Counted from the stretch's first letter, positions 27,358 to 35,632 are shown. The stretch: 64,000 nucleotides of DNA from Euryarchaeota archaeon UBA557 (GCA_002503285.1 DARI01000002.1:186001-250000), one strand, 5' to 3'. Notes: generated from the sequence alone by a model not told the origin. Numbers and translations are program-made.

Positions 27358-28341
27358 TTAAATCGACTGGTTCCACCAGCGCTCATTCCAAATCGACGCA
27401 TCAATGAATAAATCATAAAATGAATCAATCGTGTGCTCAATTGGTTTAGAATAGCCTCCACCCATGAAAATGACCGTCGGAATTCTGTAATCAAGCATCT
27501 TCTCAAAAACGTACTGATTTCTTATTTTCATCCCTTCTTTAGTAATATTGAGCTTTCCCAAATGGTCATGCTCGAGTCCGTCAACCCCTGCTTGGAAAAG
27601 AAGGATATCTGGCTCAAAATCTAGACTTAATTTGACAGCCTCACGAACTTTTTCAAGGTACAAATCATCACCTGATTCTGGCTCGATAGGCAAATCAAAA
27701 TCACTCACAGATTTTCGGAATGGAAAGTTCGTAGAACAGTGTACTGAAATAGTACGAGTTCGAATATCATTAGCCAGTATTGTTGCTGTTCCATCGCCTT
27801 GATGTACATCAAGATCTAGAATTACTACACGTTTCAATCCTTGATTTTCAAGGGCGTACTTCGCGCTGATGGCGAGATCGTTGAACACACAGTAACCTGA
27901 GCCGAAATCTCTGTGAGCATGATGAGTTCCTCCTGCCATATTTCCTGTGATTCCACCGTGCTTTATGGCATGAATTGTTGCTTTAACAGCTCCACCGGTC
28001 AGGCAAAGTGTTCGTTCTATCATCTTTGGAGTCCAAGGAGTAAGGCCAATTCTTCTCATCTCTTTTTCATTTAACTTTCCTTTGAGGAATGCATCAACAT
28101 AATTTTCATCATGAGCAAGTAGTAATGATTTTCTTGAGATTGGATCAGGTTTTTGGATTGACATTTTTTTAAATTCTTTTGATTGTTTGAGCATCTTCAG
28201 TACCATTTGATAGCGATATTTTGGGAAACGTGCTTTATCATGAATTCCATCTGTGTACAACGGATGATACCACAAATTGAATGAAGGTTTATTCGCAAAA
28301 ATTTTGAATTTATTTGAAACCACACACAAAACCTCAAACAA
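27358..28341 (-). CDS. Histone deacetylase/acetoin-utilisation family deacetylase
   Basis: A 327-residue zinc amidohydrolase of the arginase/HDAC superfamily. GGTHHAHRDFGSGYCVFND (about 136-154) carries the paired catalytic His residues, VVILDLDVHQGDGT the Zn-binding Asp and His, FQAGVDGLEHDHLG the second Zn Asp, and MGGGYSK the C-terminal loop. The family removes acetyl groups from acetyl-lysine, acetylpolyamines or related amides. No signal peptide, so cytosolic. It is single, convergent with the region downstream of tRNA-Gln. Archaeal members could act on chromatin proteins, on AMP-forming acetyl-CoA synthetase or on polyamines; the sequence does not choose. The first 20 residues before FNLWYHP are poorly conserved and the true start might be later. 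Confidence 0.88.
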   Translation of the reverse strand: MFEVLCVVSNKFKIFANKPSFNLWYHPLYTDGIHDKARFPKYRYQMVLKMLKQSKEFKKMSIQKPDPISRKSLLLAHDENYVDAFLKGKLNEKEMRRIGLTPWTPKMIERTLCLTGGAVKATIHAIKHGGITGNMAGGTHHAHRDFGSGYCVFNDLAISAKYALENQGLKRVVILDLDVHQGDGTATILANDIRTRTISVHCSTNFPFRKSVSDFDLPIEPESGDDLYLEKVREAVKLSLDFEPDILLFQAGVDGLEHDHLGKLNITKEGMKIRNQYVFEKMLDYRIPTVIFMGGGYSKPIEHTIDSFYDLFIDASIWNERWWNQSI

Positions 28342-28462
28342 GTTATATTATAGTTGAGAAACTCAATCTTAAATACGTGTTTGCTTGAAATGGTAATTCT
28401 TTATACTTCTTGGTAAAAGTAACCATGATTCGTATACAGATGGATGAGGTACCGATGCGTTT

Positions 28463-28495
28463 AGTGATGAAAAACGTAGCGTATCAATCATCACT
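28463..28495. repeat. Inverted repeat upstream of the solute-binding lipoprotein gene
   Basis: AGTGATGA (28463-28470) and TCATCACT (28488-28495) are perfect 8-base inverted copies separated by 17 bases. They lie 50-82 bases before the chosen ATG of the lipoprotein gene, a reasonable place for an operator or a 5'-leader hairpin. Confidence 0.4.
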
Positions 28496-28544
28496 GCTCT
28501 AGTGCAGGGACTTTGTTTATGTGGGGGTACGCACATCGAATATC

Positions 28545-30155
28545 ATGAAAGCGAATGCTGTGTTGATGATGCTACTGATGGTAACCGCCGCTCTCGCGGG
28601 CTGTGCGGGTGACGAAAGCGAAGAGTTGATTGATCAACTCGAGCAAGATGCCGCAACCCATGAAGGAATGATGGAATCGCTCAACCAGACTCTAGATGCC
28701 TTGCAGAGAGACATGGCGCTGCTGAACACCACGATCGAGTCACTAAACGGACAGATCGGAAGCCTCGATGGCCAAATATTGCAGCACATCTCCGATATCA
28801 CGGCATTGAACAAGCATAATGGCTCCATGACAATGGAAATAGATCAACTTTCATCCTTGATATTCACATTGAACGAATCCATGACCAGATTGGAGTCGGA
28901 AGTGGTAGTCCTGGAAACCACCAGGTCGTCCCTGACCTCTCAGATATCGTCACTCGAGACTTTGAAGGCATCCCTCGAAGCGCAGGTAGCCTCACTGACC
29001 GCTGCCAATCAGGAACTGGTTGCCACGAACGCAAACTCGGCAGACGAGATATCGGATCTCCAAGAAATTGCAGCCTCACTCAACTCGACTATTTCTGGAC
29101 TCCTCGAGACGATAGCAGAACTCGAAAATTCACCACCCTCATCCGTGAACTGGTCCAGCACCTTGGACGTAGTTATTGAGAGGGGTTTTCTGAAGTGTGG
29201 GGTCAAGGGGGGCCAGTACGGAATGGGTTACTATGACGAAGATACAGGAGAATTATCGGGCCTGGACATATCCTATTGCATGGCCATCGCCGCCGCTATC
29301 GGATTCAATCCGGACTCTGATATCGAGTATATATATACTAATTCGGACAGATTCGAACTACTGAGCAATGGCAGCGTGGACGTTTTGATTCGCACCACTA
29401 CTTGGACAGCCAGCAGGGATGCCGACTTGAATTTTGACTTCGGAGCAATCAACTTCTTCGATGGCCAGGGCATCATGGTCAATCTCGATGAGTTTCCCAA
29501 TGCGGATTCGGCACTAGATTTGGATGGTGCGAGTATTTGTGTAGCGATTGGCAGCACCTCAGCAGGAAACATCGAGGACTACTTCGTGGAGAATGATATG
29601 GAGTACCAAGCGGTAAGCTCCTGGAACGACGGACCGGACTTCGCGAACGAGGATTGCGATGCCGTTACCGGAGACATGTCCGGCCTAGTCTCCATGAAGT
29701 GGCAATTCGAGCAGGATGGTTCAGCGGATTTCGAAATGGCGATAATGCCCGAGGTGATATCGAAGGAGCCTTTGGCTTCTGTAACTAGGGACTATGATTC
29801 GGAGTGGAACGAGGTTGTGTCATGGGTATGGTATGGAATGGTTACTGCAGAGGAATTCGGAATCACCTCACATAACTATCAAAGTGCGGACACTAGCAAT
29901 CCTTCGATAGATAGGTTCCTAAACGAGAATCTAGGCCTTGGAACCCAACTGAATCCCTTGGATAACACTTGGATGCAGTCTGTCCTGAGTTCTGTCGGGA
30001 ACTACGGCGAGGCCTACGATGATGCATTCTGCGACGGTGGCTATGACGGATATAGTGGATCAGAATCTATGTCAGCTTGTCTCATGCCCAGGAGTGGTAC
30101 GTTGAACGCTCTCGAATCGGAAGGAGGGTTACAATATGCTCCTCCAATGCGATGA
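28545..30155 (+). CDS. Amino-acid-type ABC solute-binding lipoprotein with coiled-coil stalk
   Basis: About 536 residues from ATG 28545 (frame open from GTG 28521; the ATG is immediately followed by the hydrophobic signal). Lipobox ALAGC gives a lipid-modified N-terminal Cys. Residues about 25-200 are heptad-rich coiled coil (repeats like LNQTLDALQRDMALLNTTI), then from about 205 the substrate-binding domain: VIERGFLKCGVKGG, LSGLDISYCMAIAAAIG, DVLIRTTTWTASRD and FFDGQGIMV, closely resembling AapJ general L-amino-acid-binding proteins. It should capture amino acids outside the cell; no permease or ATPase gene is adjacent. Base composition is visibly higher in GC than neighbours (30 of 60 in 29461-29520). 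Possible acquisition. Family sure; stalk function inferred. Confidence 0.85.
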   Translation: MKANAVLMMLLMVTAALAGCAGDESEELIDQLEQDAATHEGMMESLNQTLDALQRDMALLNTTIESLNGQIGSLDGQILQHISDITALNKHNGSMTMEIDQLSSLIFTLNESMTRLESEVVVLETTRSSLTSQISSLETLKASLEAQVASLTAANQELVATNANSADEISDLQEIAASLNSTISGLLETIAELENSPPSSVNWSSTLDVVIERGFLKCGVKGGQYGMGYYDEDTGELSGLDISYCMAIAAAIGFNPDSDIEYIYTNSDRFELLSNGSVDVLIRTTTWTASRDADLNFDFGAINFFDGQGIMVNLDEFPNADSALDLDGASICVAIGSTSAGNIEDYFVENDMEYQAVSSWNDGPDFANEDCDAVTGDMSGLVSMKWQFEQDGSADFEMAIMPEVISKEPLASVTRDYDSEWNEVVSWVWYGMVTAEEFGITSHNYQSADTSNPSIDRFLNENLGLGTQLNPLDNTWMQSVLSSVGNYGEAYDDAFCDGGYDGYSGSESMSACLMPRSGTLNALESEGGLQYAPPMR

Positions 30156-30161
30156 GCATTG
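30145..30161 (+). repeat. Small hairpin spanning the lipoprotein stop codon
   Basis: CAATGC (30145-30150) and GCATTG (30156-30161) form a 6-base stem with a 5-base loop that contains the TGA stop codon (30153-30155). It is followed three bases later by the larger hairpin. Confidence 0.4.
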
Positions 30162-30163
30162 AT

Positions 30164-30204
30164 ATGGTGTAGCGAAACAGGGGGTTGCGAATTCGCTACA
30201 CCAT
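30164..30204 (+). terminator. Strong 13-bp hairpin downstream of the solute-binding lipoprotein gene
   Basis: ATGGTGTAGCGAA (30164-30176) and TTCGCTACACCAT (30192-30204) are perfect 13-base inverted copies with a 15-base G-rich loop. The position, 9 bases after the stop, suggests transcript 3'-end formation or mRNA protection. No T-run follows directly, so it is not a classical intrinsic terminator; a protein-binding palindrome or remnant of a mobile element is possible. Confidence 0.5.
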
Positions 30205-30272
30205 GAGGTATTTGCTGATCAGAGAGATCCCATTTACTACACAATTTACATATCACACCCCTATGGCATAGC

Positions 30273-30425
30273 ATGACCGTGTGGGAGTACAAGGTAGTAG
30301 GTACTACGAATAACAAGAAGCTAGAAGAACAATTGAACAAACTGGGACAGGAAGGATGGGAAGTCGTTGCTGGTGGTGTCGGCAGTTGGCCGAACTCACA
30401 ATTTGTCTTGAAGAGGCCTCTCTGA
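30273..30425 (+). CDS. Small DUF4177-like protein
   Basis: A 50-residue reading frame from ATG 30273 to TGA 30425. The sequence opens MTVWEYKVV, has LEEQLNKLGQEGWEVVAG in the middle and ends FVLKRPL. This beta-alpha-beta pattern with the central LN.LG.EGWE motif is the hallmark of DUF4177 proteins, which are small, of unknown function and often near stress or regulatory genes. The size is normal for the family. It follows the strong hairpin by about 70 bases and has the intermediate composition of the preceding lipoprotein gene. Confidence 0.72.
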   Translation: MTVWEYKVVGTTNNKKLEEQLNKLGQEGWEVVAGGVGSWPNSQFVLKRPL

Positions 30426-30760
30426 TTCTCGTAGCATTCAGAGGACTTATTGGGCTCAACGTTATCGAAAACTCATGCCTTCAGACGATGATAAGAGCAA
30501 GACCTCCTCTCGATTTTCATCTCCAGCAATTGGATTGGAGAACAAAAATCTTTGGAAAGAAGGGAAGAAGGGGCTGACACAATATTGGGAATAGCAAAAA
30601 GAGCATAGGTTGGACGGACATAGAGTAATACTGAAACTATAGCGCTCCCCTTTACTTATTTGAAATAACTAATGGGCTACGATGGAAAATCCAATGGTTC
30701 AGATTTGAGTATACTAACCGTTGTACTGCATAAAGCGTATTTGCTAACGCCTGTGTCGAC
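30426..30760. other. Intergenic stretch with no convincing gene
   Basis: No recognisable gene. The only candidate is a 39-codon frame from ATG 30475 to TAG 30594 encoding a hydrophilic peptide (MPSDDDKSKTSS... ending GLTQYWE), too short to judge. The stretch joins the DUF4177-like gene to the damaged small membrane gene. Confidence 0.4.
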
Positions 30761-31065
30761 TCACTGCAACCTCTTGATATCTATCCTTGACGATTCGTCG
30801 GTGCTATGTTTTTGTTGCTTGTTTTTCTGAGAAGTGATTTTTCCATGGTTAACCTTTCTAGTCCAGAACATTATTCCAGCGGTACCAACAATCGTAGGAA
30901 TTATCCAAAGAAACACACTGTTTGATACTGCAGTAAGAAGGATGCGGTAACAGTTGCAATTGTTCCAGAGCCCATGAATATGACATGCTGTGTGATCCGA
31001 AGTTTTCCTCGGGGCGCTAATCCTTTTTCATCAACACGAGTCTGACTCCAAACAAGGCCCCCCAT
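30761..31065 (-). pseudogene. Frameshifted small two-helix membrane protein
   Basis: On the minus strand ATG 31065 opens a frame (MGGLVWSQTRVDEKGLAPRG...) that enters a hydrophobic segment, GSGTIATVTASF, and stops at 30901. A second frame continues the same theme, AVSNSVFLWIIPTIVGTAG, then FWTRKVNHGKI and a basic tail, stopping at 30761. Joining the two near 30930-30940 gives one protein of about 100 residues with two membrane helices and a basic C-terminus. Either the gene is decayed or the sequence has an indel. It is divergent from the adjacent symporter gene, which is also frameshifted. No family recognised. Confidence 0.5.
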
Positions 31066-31079
31066 TATTGATAGTCAAG

Positions 31080-33186
31080 ATGCCATCCCCTGCCTGTATG
31101 GACCTTGCCCTGATAGCCTCGTTCCTCCTATTCATGTGTGCTTTTGCGGGCGTAGGATTAGCCAGTATGTGGGTAAAAGAAGATACTACTGATGATTATC
31201 TCGTTGCTAGTCGCGGAATGCATCCTGCTCTTGCGGCACTATCTGCTGTAAGTACTTGGAATTCAGGATACATGTTCATCGGCTTTATTGGCTTTACTTT
31301 TACAATGGGTTACTCAATTATTTGGATAGGTTTTGGGTCATTAATTGGGCAAGTTATAGCATGGATTTGGTTGTATAAATTTATTCAACAATCTGCGAAT
31401 GAGCGCGGTGTTCGTTCACTTTCATCACTAGTTTCTGAAGTCACTGGTTCCCCTGAGGCGAAGCTAGCAGCATTATTCTCTATTCTTTTCCTCGCTGTAT
31501 ATGCCGCTGCTCAATTGACTAGTGGAGGTAAAGGCACTCAATGTAATGTTAGGGTGGTCAGAAGTCGTTGGGATTCTGATTGGTTTCGTCTTAGTAGTTG
31601 CTTATTGTTATGCAGGCGGTATACGTGCTTCAATATGGACTGATGCAGCTCAATCCTGTGTGATGATTATTGGTTCAAGTTTACTTTGCTATGTTGCAAT
31701 GCAAGAAGTAGGGGGTTTTTCAGGATTGCACGATGGTTTGGCCGCCGAAAATGCGAATCTGACCAGTATCGTACCCGCAGATCTCAATTTTGGGGTCAGT
31801 TTATGGATTTTCGCATTTTTTTTGGGTGGACTGAGCGTTGCCGGGCAACCTCAAGTAGTTTCACGGGTAATGACATTAGGTACAGACGAAGACAGGAAGA
31901 CTGCCATGCTTTGGTTCTTTGCTTGGCAAATACCATTCCTACTAATTATGGTAATCATAGGATTGGCAAGTCGTGTAGTGTTCACAGGTACTGATTTTGA
32001 TCCCGAACTAGGATTACCAATGTTAGCTATGGAAACATTGGACCCATTTTGGGTTGGCTTGATATTAGCATCAATTTTTGCCGCAACTATGTCTACAGCT
32101 GATAGTCAGGTTCTCGCCTGTACTGCTGCATTCACAGATGATATCATGCCAGAAATAAGCCAAGACCATAAAAAAGCTAAATTAGTGACTCTAATTGTTG
32201 CGGCTTTCGCTACATCAATCTCAATTTTTGGATTGTATGTTCCTGGCGGGGATTCGGTATTTGCTTTGGTTGTACTAGCCGTATATGGCTTAGGATCAAT
32301 TTTCGTGCCAATTTTAATTATTAAATGGGCAGGATATGAGCCTGATTCAAACCATACTATCGCAATGATGACGGCAGCATTGGTTACTGTCATTTTATGG
32401 TCAATTAGTGGATATGGAGATGATATATTTCCATCTGTACCTGGTATGGGGGCTGCATTTATTATTCATTTTATAATGAACCAATTACGTACTTCGCATA
32501 TCTCACCTTTAGGTAGATTTGAATTTCCAGATTTCAAAACTTTAGGAATTGCCTCATTAGTTATTTTTGCTCCTATAATCGTTGGTGAAACTGCATATAT
32601 TATTGCAGGACCGGACTCACTAGAGGGGGATGAAAAAAATCCAGGATCTTGGTTCGTAGATACTAGTTTTGATAGTGAACAGTTGGCTGATGGAATAGAA
32701 TATATTAATGACGACCAAACATTCACAATCGAAATAACCACTGATTCTGTATCTAACCTAGAAGATATCAATATCGTAGGCGTTAGAGTAACTCTAACAT
32801 ATTCAGAAGATGAAACAAGTTCTGGTTTAGGATGCAATGTTCCTGGAGCATCTAATCCTGATCCAGATACCATAACAGGGACTATACTCCATGATGAAAA
32901 CAATAACACATCTAGTGGGCAGAATTCTGCAGGGAGTTCTTCCTCACACTTTGTTGAGATTGAATGGTACGATAGTTCAATGATAGGAAATGTATCGGGT
33001 GTATCGGAATCAGATATTAACAAAGGATTGAACGCAGGAAATTTAGGATTAGGCATATACACTCTCGAAATAAATGTGATTGCACAATCAGGCGGTGGAA
33101 TTGGATGTACAAATACTGATGATGGAGAGGAAGTAGAATATTTAGTTGAGCTAATTACACTCGAATATAGCATTAGTTCAATATGA
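31080..33186 (+). pseudogene. Sodium/solute symporter (SSS, PutP-like) interrupted by one frameshift
   Basis: Two overlapping frames encode one transporter. The first (31080-31643) covers helices 1-4 and stays on model to AAQLTSGGK; the second (31522-33186) resumes with KALNVMLGWSEVVG. One extra base around 31530-31535 (GGTAAAGGCAC) separates them; removing one G restores the usual AQLTSGGKALN. PutP-type marks are GQPQVVSRVM and AATMSTADSQVL, the latter near the second sodium site. SSS proteins import proline, other amino acids or organic acids with Na+. After the last helix, about 150-160 residues form an acidic, beta-rich extracytoplasmic tail with a few Cys. Whether the frameshift is real or a sequencing error is undecided; a working gene would be about 700 residues. 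Confidence 0.8.
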
Positions 33187-33293
33187 TTTTTGAAGTATCC
33201 TTTTGCTAAGCATATGATTCAACTTGAAGCAAAGGGTATCCATCCACTCGTGTGAATCAAATATGTCATAGAGAGATACTCTCTGCCAAGTAC

Positions 33294-33845
33294 ATGAGCG
33301 ATGATAGGGCCCTTATTCTAATCGACTGCCAGGTAGGTTTCAATAATCCCTTCTGGGGGCAGCGGAATAATCCGGATTTTGAGGCCAATGCACAGGCCGT
33401 ACTCGCCCACTGGCGGGCACGGGGTAGGAGAATCATCCACGTCCGACATGCCTCGTTGGAACCGAATAGCCCGCTCCGAGATGAAGAGCCCGGCTTCGCC
33501 TTCTTCGAATGGGCCGAACCGCGAGAGAACGAGGTTGAGATCATCAAGCACGTTAACAGCTGCTTCATCGGTACTGGTCTCGAAGATCTGTTACAGGCCG
33601 AAGGCCATCATGGGCTGGTCCTACTCGGACTGACCACTAACCACTGTGTTTCCACGACGGCACGGATGGCCGGTAACCTCGGTTTCGACGTATGTCTGGT
33701 CGGTGACGCCTGCGCCACCTTCCCACGCACCGCTGCGGATGGTGAAACCTTCGACGCGGATATGGTGCACCGAACGGCGTTGGCGAGCCTTCACGAAGAG
33801 TTTTGCACCGTCCAAAGCTCGGAACGTCTGCTCTCTGAAGAGTGA
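33294..33845 (+). CDS. Isochorismatase-like cysteine hydrolase, GC-rich
   Basis: About 183 residues from ATG 33294; the frame is open from GTG 33252, but the fold starts at DDRALILIDCQ. The catalytic triad of the cysteine hydrolase (isochorismatase/nicotinamidase) family is visible: Asp in LIDCQ, Lys in IIKHVNSCF and Cys in LTTNHCVSTTARMAGN. Such enzymes hydrolyse nicotinamide, N-carbamoyl compounds, biuret or similar amides in the cytosol. No metal-binding DxHxxxH of nicotinamidase is evident, so another amide or isochorismate-like substrate is more likely. The gene is far richer in GC than its surroundings (38 of 60 in 33661-33720), with many GCC, GGC and CGG-type codons, suggesting recent transfer. 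Confidence 0.87.
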   Translation: MSDDRALILIDCQVGFNNPFWGQRNNPDFEANAQAVLAHWRARGRRIIHVRHASLEPNSPLRDEEPGFAFFEWAEPRENEVEIIKHVNSCFIGTGLEDLLQAEGHHGLVLLGLTTNHCVSTTARMAGNLGFDVCLVGDACATFPRTAADGETFDADMVHRTALASLHEEFCTVQSSERLLSEE

Positions 33846-33889
33846 TGAGGGAATACAGCAAGCCAATGCATTGAATTAATAAAAAATGA

Positions 33890-35266
33890 TTAATTGATAA
33901 AATTATTACTCTTCGTTTGAGTATTCTGATTTTTTCTACCAGTTATTGCAGCAGTTAGTATTGATACTAGATAAATCATTAAAGAGGGTGCTGGAAGGAA
34001 AACGTTACTTTTTGATTGGGTCTTGATAGTTGATTCATCGATTAATTCCTCCACCCACTGTGATGAACTTATCACTCTCTTTTGATAGTGAATACTCCAA
34101 ATTCCATCATCAACCAAAGTAAGATTATTTGCATTGAATAATACATTTGATTCATTGGTTGCATTTACTCCAAAAGTTTCTGAATGCCACAATAACTCAC
34201 CGGTTATATCAGAATAGTGAAAGGTTGCGTTTGCAGTACTTGAATGGCCTAGATTAGAAACTCGGGCTGAAAGAAAGTTTTTGTTAATTTCTATATCTTC
34301 CACCACTAAACGTGCGCGCCAATACCAAACATTCTGTATCAAATATTTCATCACATTCAATTCTTCGTCTAATCTATCAGATAGAGCTTCTACTGATCCG
34401 AGTAAAAATTGTTCATCATCTGTTTCAAAAGTAAATGTCGGATATCCCATTACTCCGTAACCGTAATCCCTACTAGTCCCGCAATTTGGATAAAGTCCTT
34501 GATTTGCATTCTGAATAGGGATATCAGAAATATTATTATTAACCTCATCCCTTATAAAATGGAATAATTCTCTATCTGATGGTTGTGCTGGCCATCTTCC
34601 CCAAGGATATAGCATAATCCATACGCCAGTATGCATGGTAACATATAGGTCAGCATCGGGGACTTCGGTATTCATGTAAACTGAATTAGCGAGAGTTTCA
34701 GATTCACTAAAAGCGCTACTTCCAGGTTGTGTAGGATTGTTTGGAGGGCAATTATTCCAAAAATGATCATAATTTCTATTCAAATCTACCTGATTGACAT
34801 TCCATCTTGTATCAAGATCATTTCCATCAGCATTTAGCATTATGAGGATGTGTAATTCAGTTGTTTTTAGAACGTCAATTGCTTCTTGATTACCTTCGGC
34901 CCAACCCTCAATATAATATTCTGCAGTAAGGAATGCTAGTTCCGTTCCAAGGTGCTCATTACCATGGTGTCCCCCATCAATGTAAACTACATCTTTGTCC
35001 ATTCCATTTGGTTTCGTTTCGACACTCCAATCAGAAATTCGTAATACCCAGAGGTTTCTACCCATCTCTGTTTGTCCGGCACTAATTAAGTCAACAATTG
35101 TCGGAAAATTATCAGCCCACTCGTTAACATCTAATGTTAAAGTGGCATAAGTATGATACCAGTGTTCCTGAACAATGTCAGGTTGTCCTACTTGTGCATT
35201 GATGATAGGAGCGGTTGAAGTAATAAATAACGTTACTAATGCAATAGCAACCGAGGAGCGCCCCAT
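33890..35266 (-). CDS. Secreted M14-family zinc carboxypeptidase with C-terminal anchor
   Basis: A 458-residue protein with a signal peptide (residues 1-24, ending INAQ). The catalytic domain, about 30-310, has the Zn motif GGHHGNEHLG (His and Glu), DLNRNYDHFW with the substrate-binding Asn-Arg pair, YVTMHTG with the third Zn His, and TFTFETDDE near the expected catalytic Glu. It should remove C-terminal residues from peptides outside the cell. A beta domain follows (about 320-410), then LPAPSLMIYLVSILTAAITG and a polar/basic tail, either a membrane anchor or a sorting signal. Upstream on the same strand lies a 59-residue membrane protein gene. It supplies amino acids in the peptide-degradation scheme. 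Confidence 0.88.
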   Translation of the reverse strand: MGRSSVAIALVTLFITSTAPIINAQVGQPDIVQEHWYHTYATLTLDVNEWADNFPTIVDLISAGQTEMGRNLWVLRISDWSVETKPNGMDKDVVYIDGGHHGNEHLGTELAFLTAEYYIEGWAEGNQEAIDVLKTTELHILIMLNADGNDLDTRWNVNQVDLNRNYDHFWNNCPPNNPTQPGSSAFSESETLANSVYMNTEVPDADLYVTMHTGVWIMLYPWGRWPAQPSDRELFHFIRDEVNNNISDIPIQNANQGLYPNCGTSRDYGYGVMGYPTFTFETDDEQFLLGSVEALSDRLDEELNVMKYLIQNVWYWRARLVVEDIEINKNFLSARVSNLGHSSTANATFHYSDITGELLWHSETFGVNATNESNVLFNANNLTLVDDGIWSIHYQKRVISSSQWVEELIDESTIKTQSKSNVFLPAPSLMIYLVSILTAAITGRKNQNTQTKSNNFIN

Positions 35267-35315
35267 AGTCTCCTGTAGGGGTTACTACCTAGAATCATTT
35301 GCATTAGGCACATCA

Positions 35316-35495
35316 TCAAAGAGAATGATATAATATTTGGGATGCCCAACTAACCATTAGTATAATCATGAACCACCCTAATGCTAATTTTCCTATTTTA
35401 GAAGTTTTTTTTAGAGGTTTGAATGGATCAATCCCTGCTTCAATTGCTTCAGCCATTATTGCTAATTCTTCTTCTATTGTTTCGGGTGGCTTCAA
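35316..35495 (-). CDS. Small single-helix membrane protein
   Basis: A 59-residue frame from TTG 35495 to TGA 35316. It starts KPPETIEEELAIMAEAIE, an amphipathic acidic helix, then PFKPLKKTSK and a hydrophobic segment LALGWFMIILMVSWASQIL. GAGAGG-like sequence stands about 9 bases before the TTG. A later start at the internal ATG (residue 14) is possible. It is just upstream of the M14 carboxypeptidase gene and on the same strand. No family recognised; a small membrane subunit or regulator would fit its shape. Confidence 0.5.
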   Translation of the reverse strand: MKPPETIEEELAIMAEAIEAGIDPFKPLKKTSKIGKLALGWFMIILMVSWASQILYHSL

Positions 35496-35632
35496 AGTAT
35501 ATTCCTCTCAATTATATGATTGTTGATGTTTTAAAAATAAGAGATGGGTCATCTTCCTAAACATCGAGGAGGAGGTCCCCTATTCAATCATTTTTGTAGT
35601 GGGTTTGAAGTTAGGCGTCACTTCGAGACAGC

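Noticed and set aside
28425..28502. 25-codon ORF between the deacetylase and the lipoprotein gene
   Set aside because: Too short, lacks a recognisable pattern, and the inverted repeat at 28463-28495 explains the sequence structure better.
28634..29572. Minus-strand ORFs inside the solute-binding lipoprotein gene
   Set aside because: They are shadows of a well supported gene and show no recognisable domain or start signal.
30356..30577. 73-codon plus-strand ORF overlapping the DUF4177-like gene
   Set aside because: It is out of frame with the 50-residue DUF4177-like frame, which has the family motif, and itself resembles nothing.
33266..33866. Several long minus-strand and alternative-frame ORFs across the cysteine hydrolase gene
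   Set aside because: High GC reduces stop codons in all frames; only the plus-strand frame has catalytic motifs of a known family.
27190..34000. Integrated element with attachment site at tRNA-Gln
   Set aside because: No second copy of the tRNA 3' end and no integrase or recombinase gene were seen in the window, so only a variable region is claimed.
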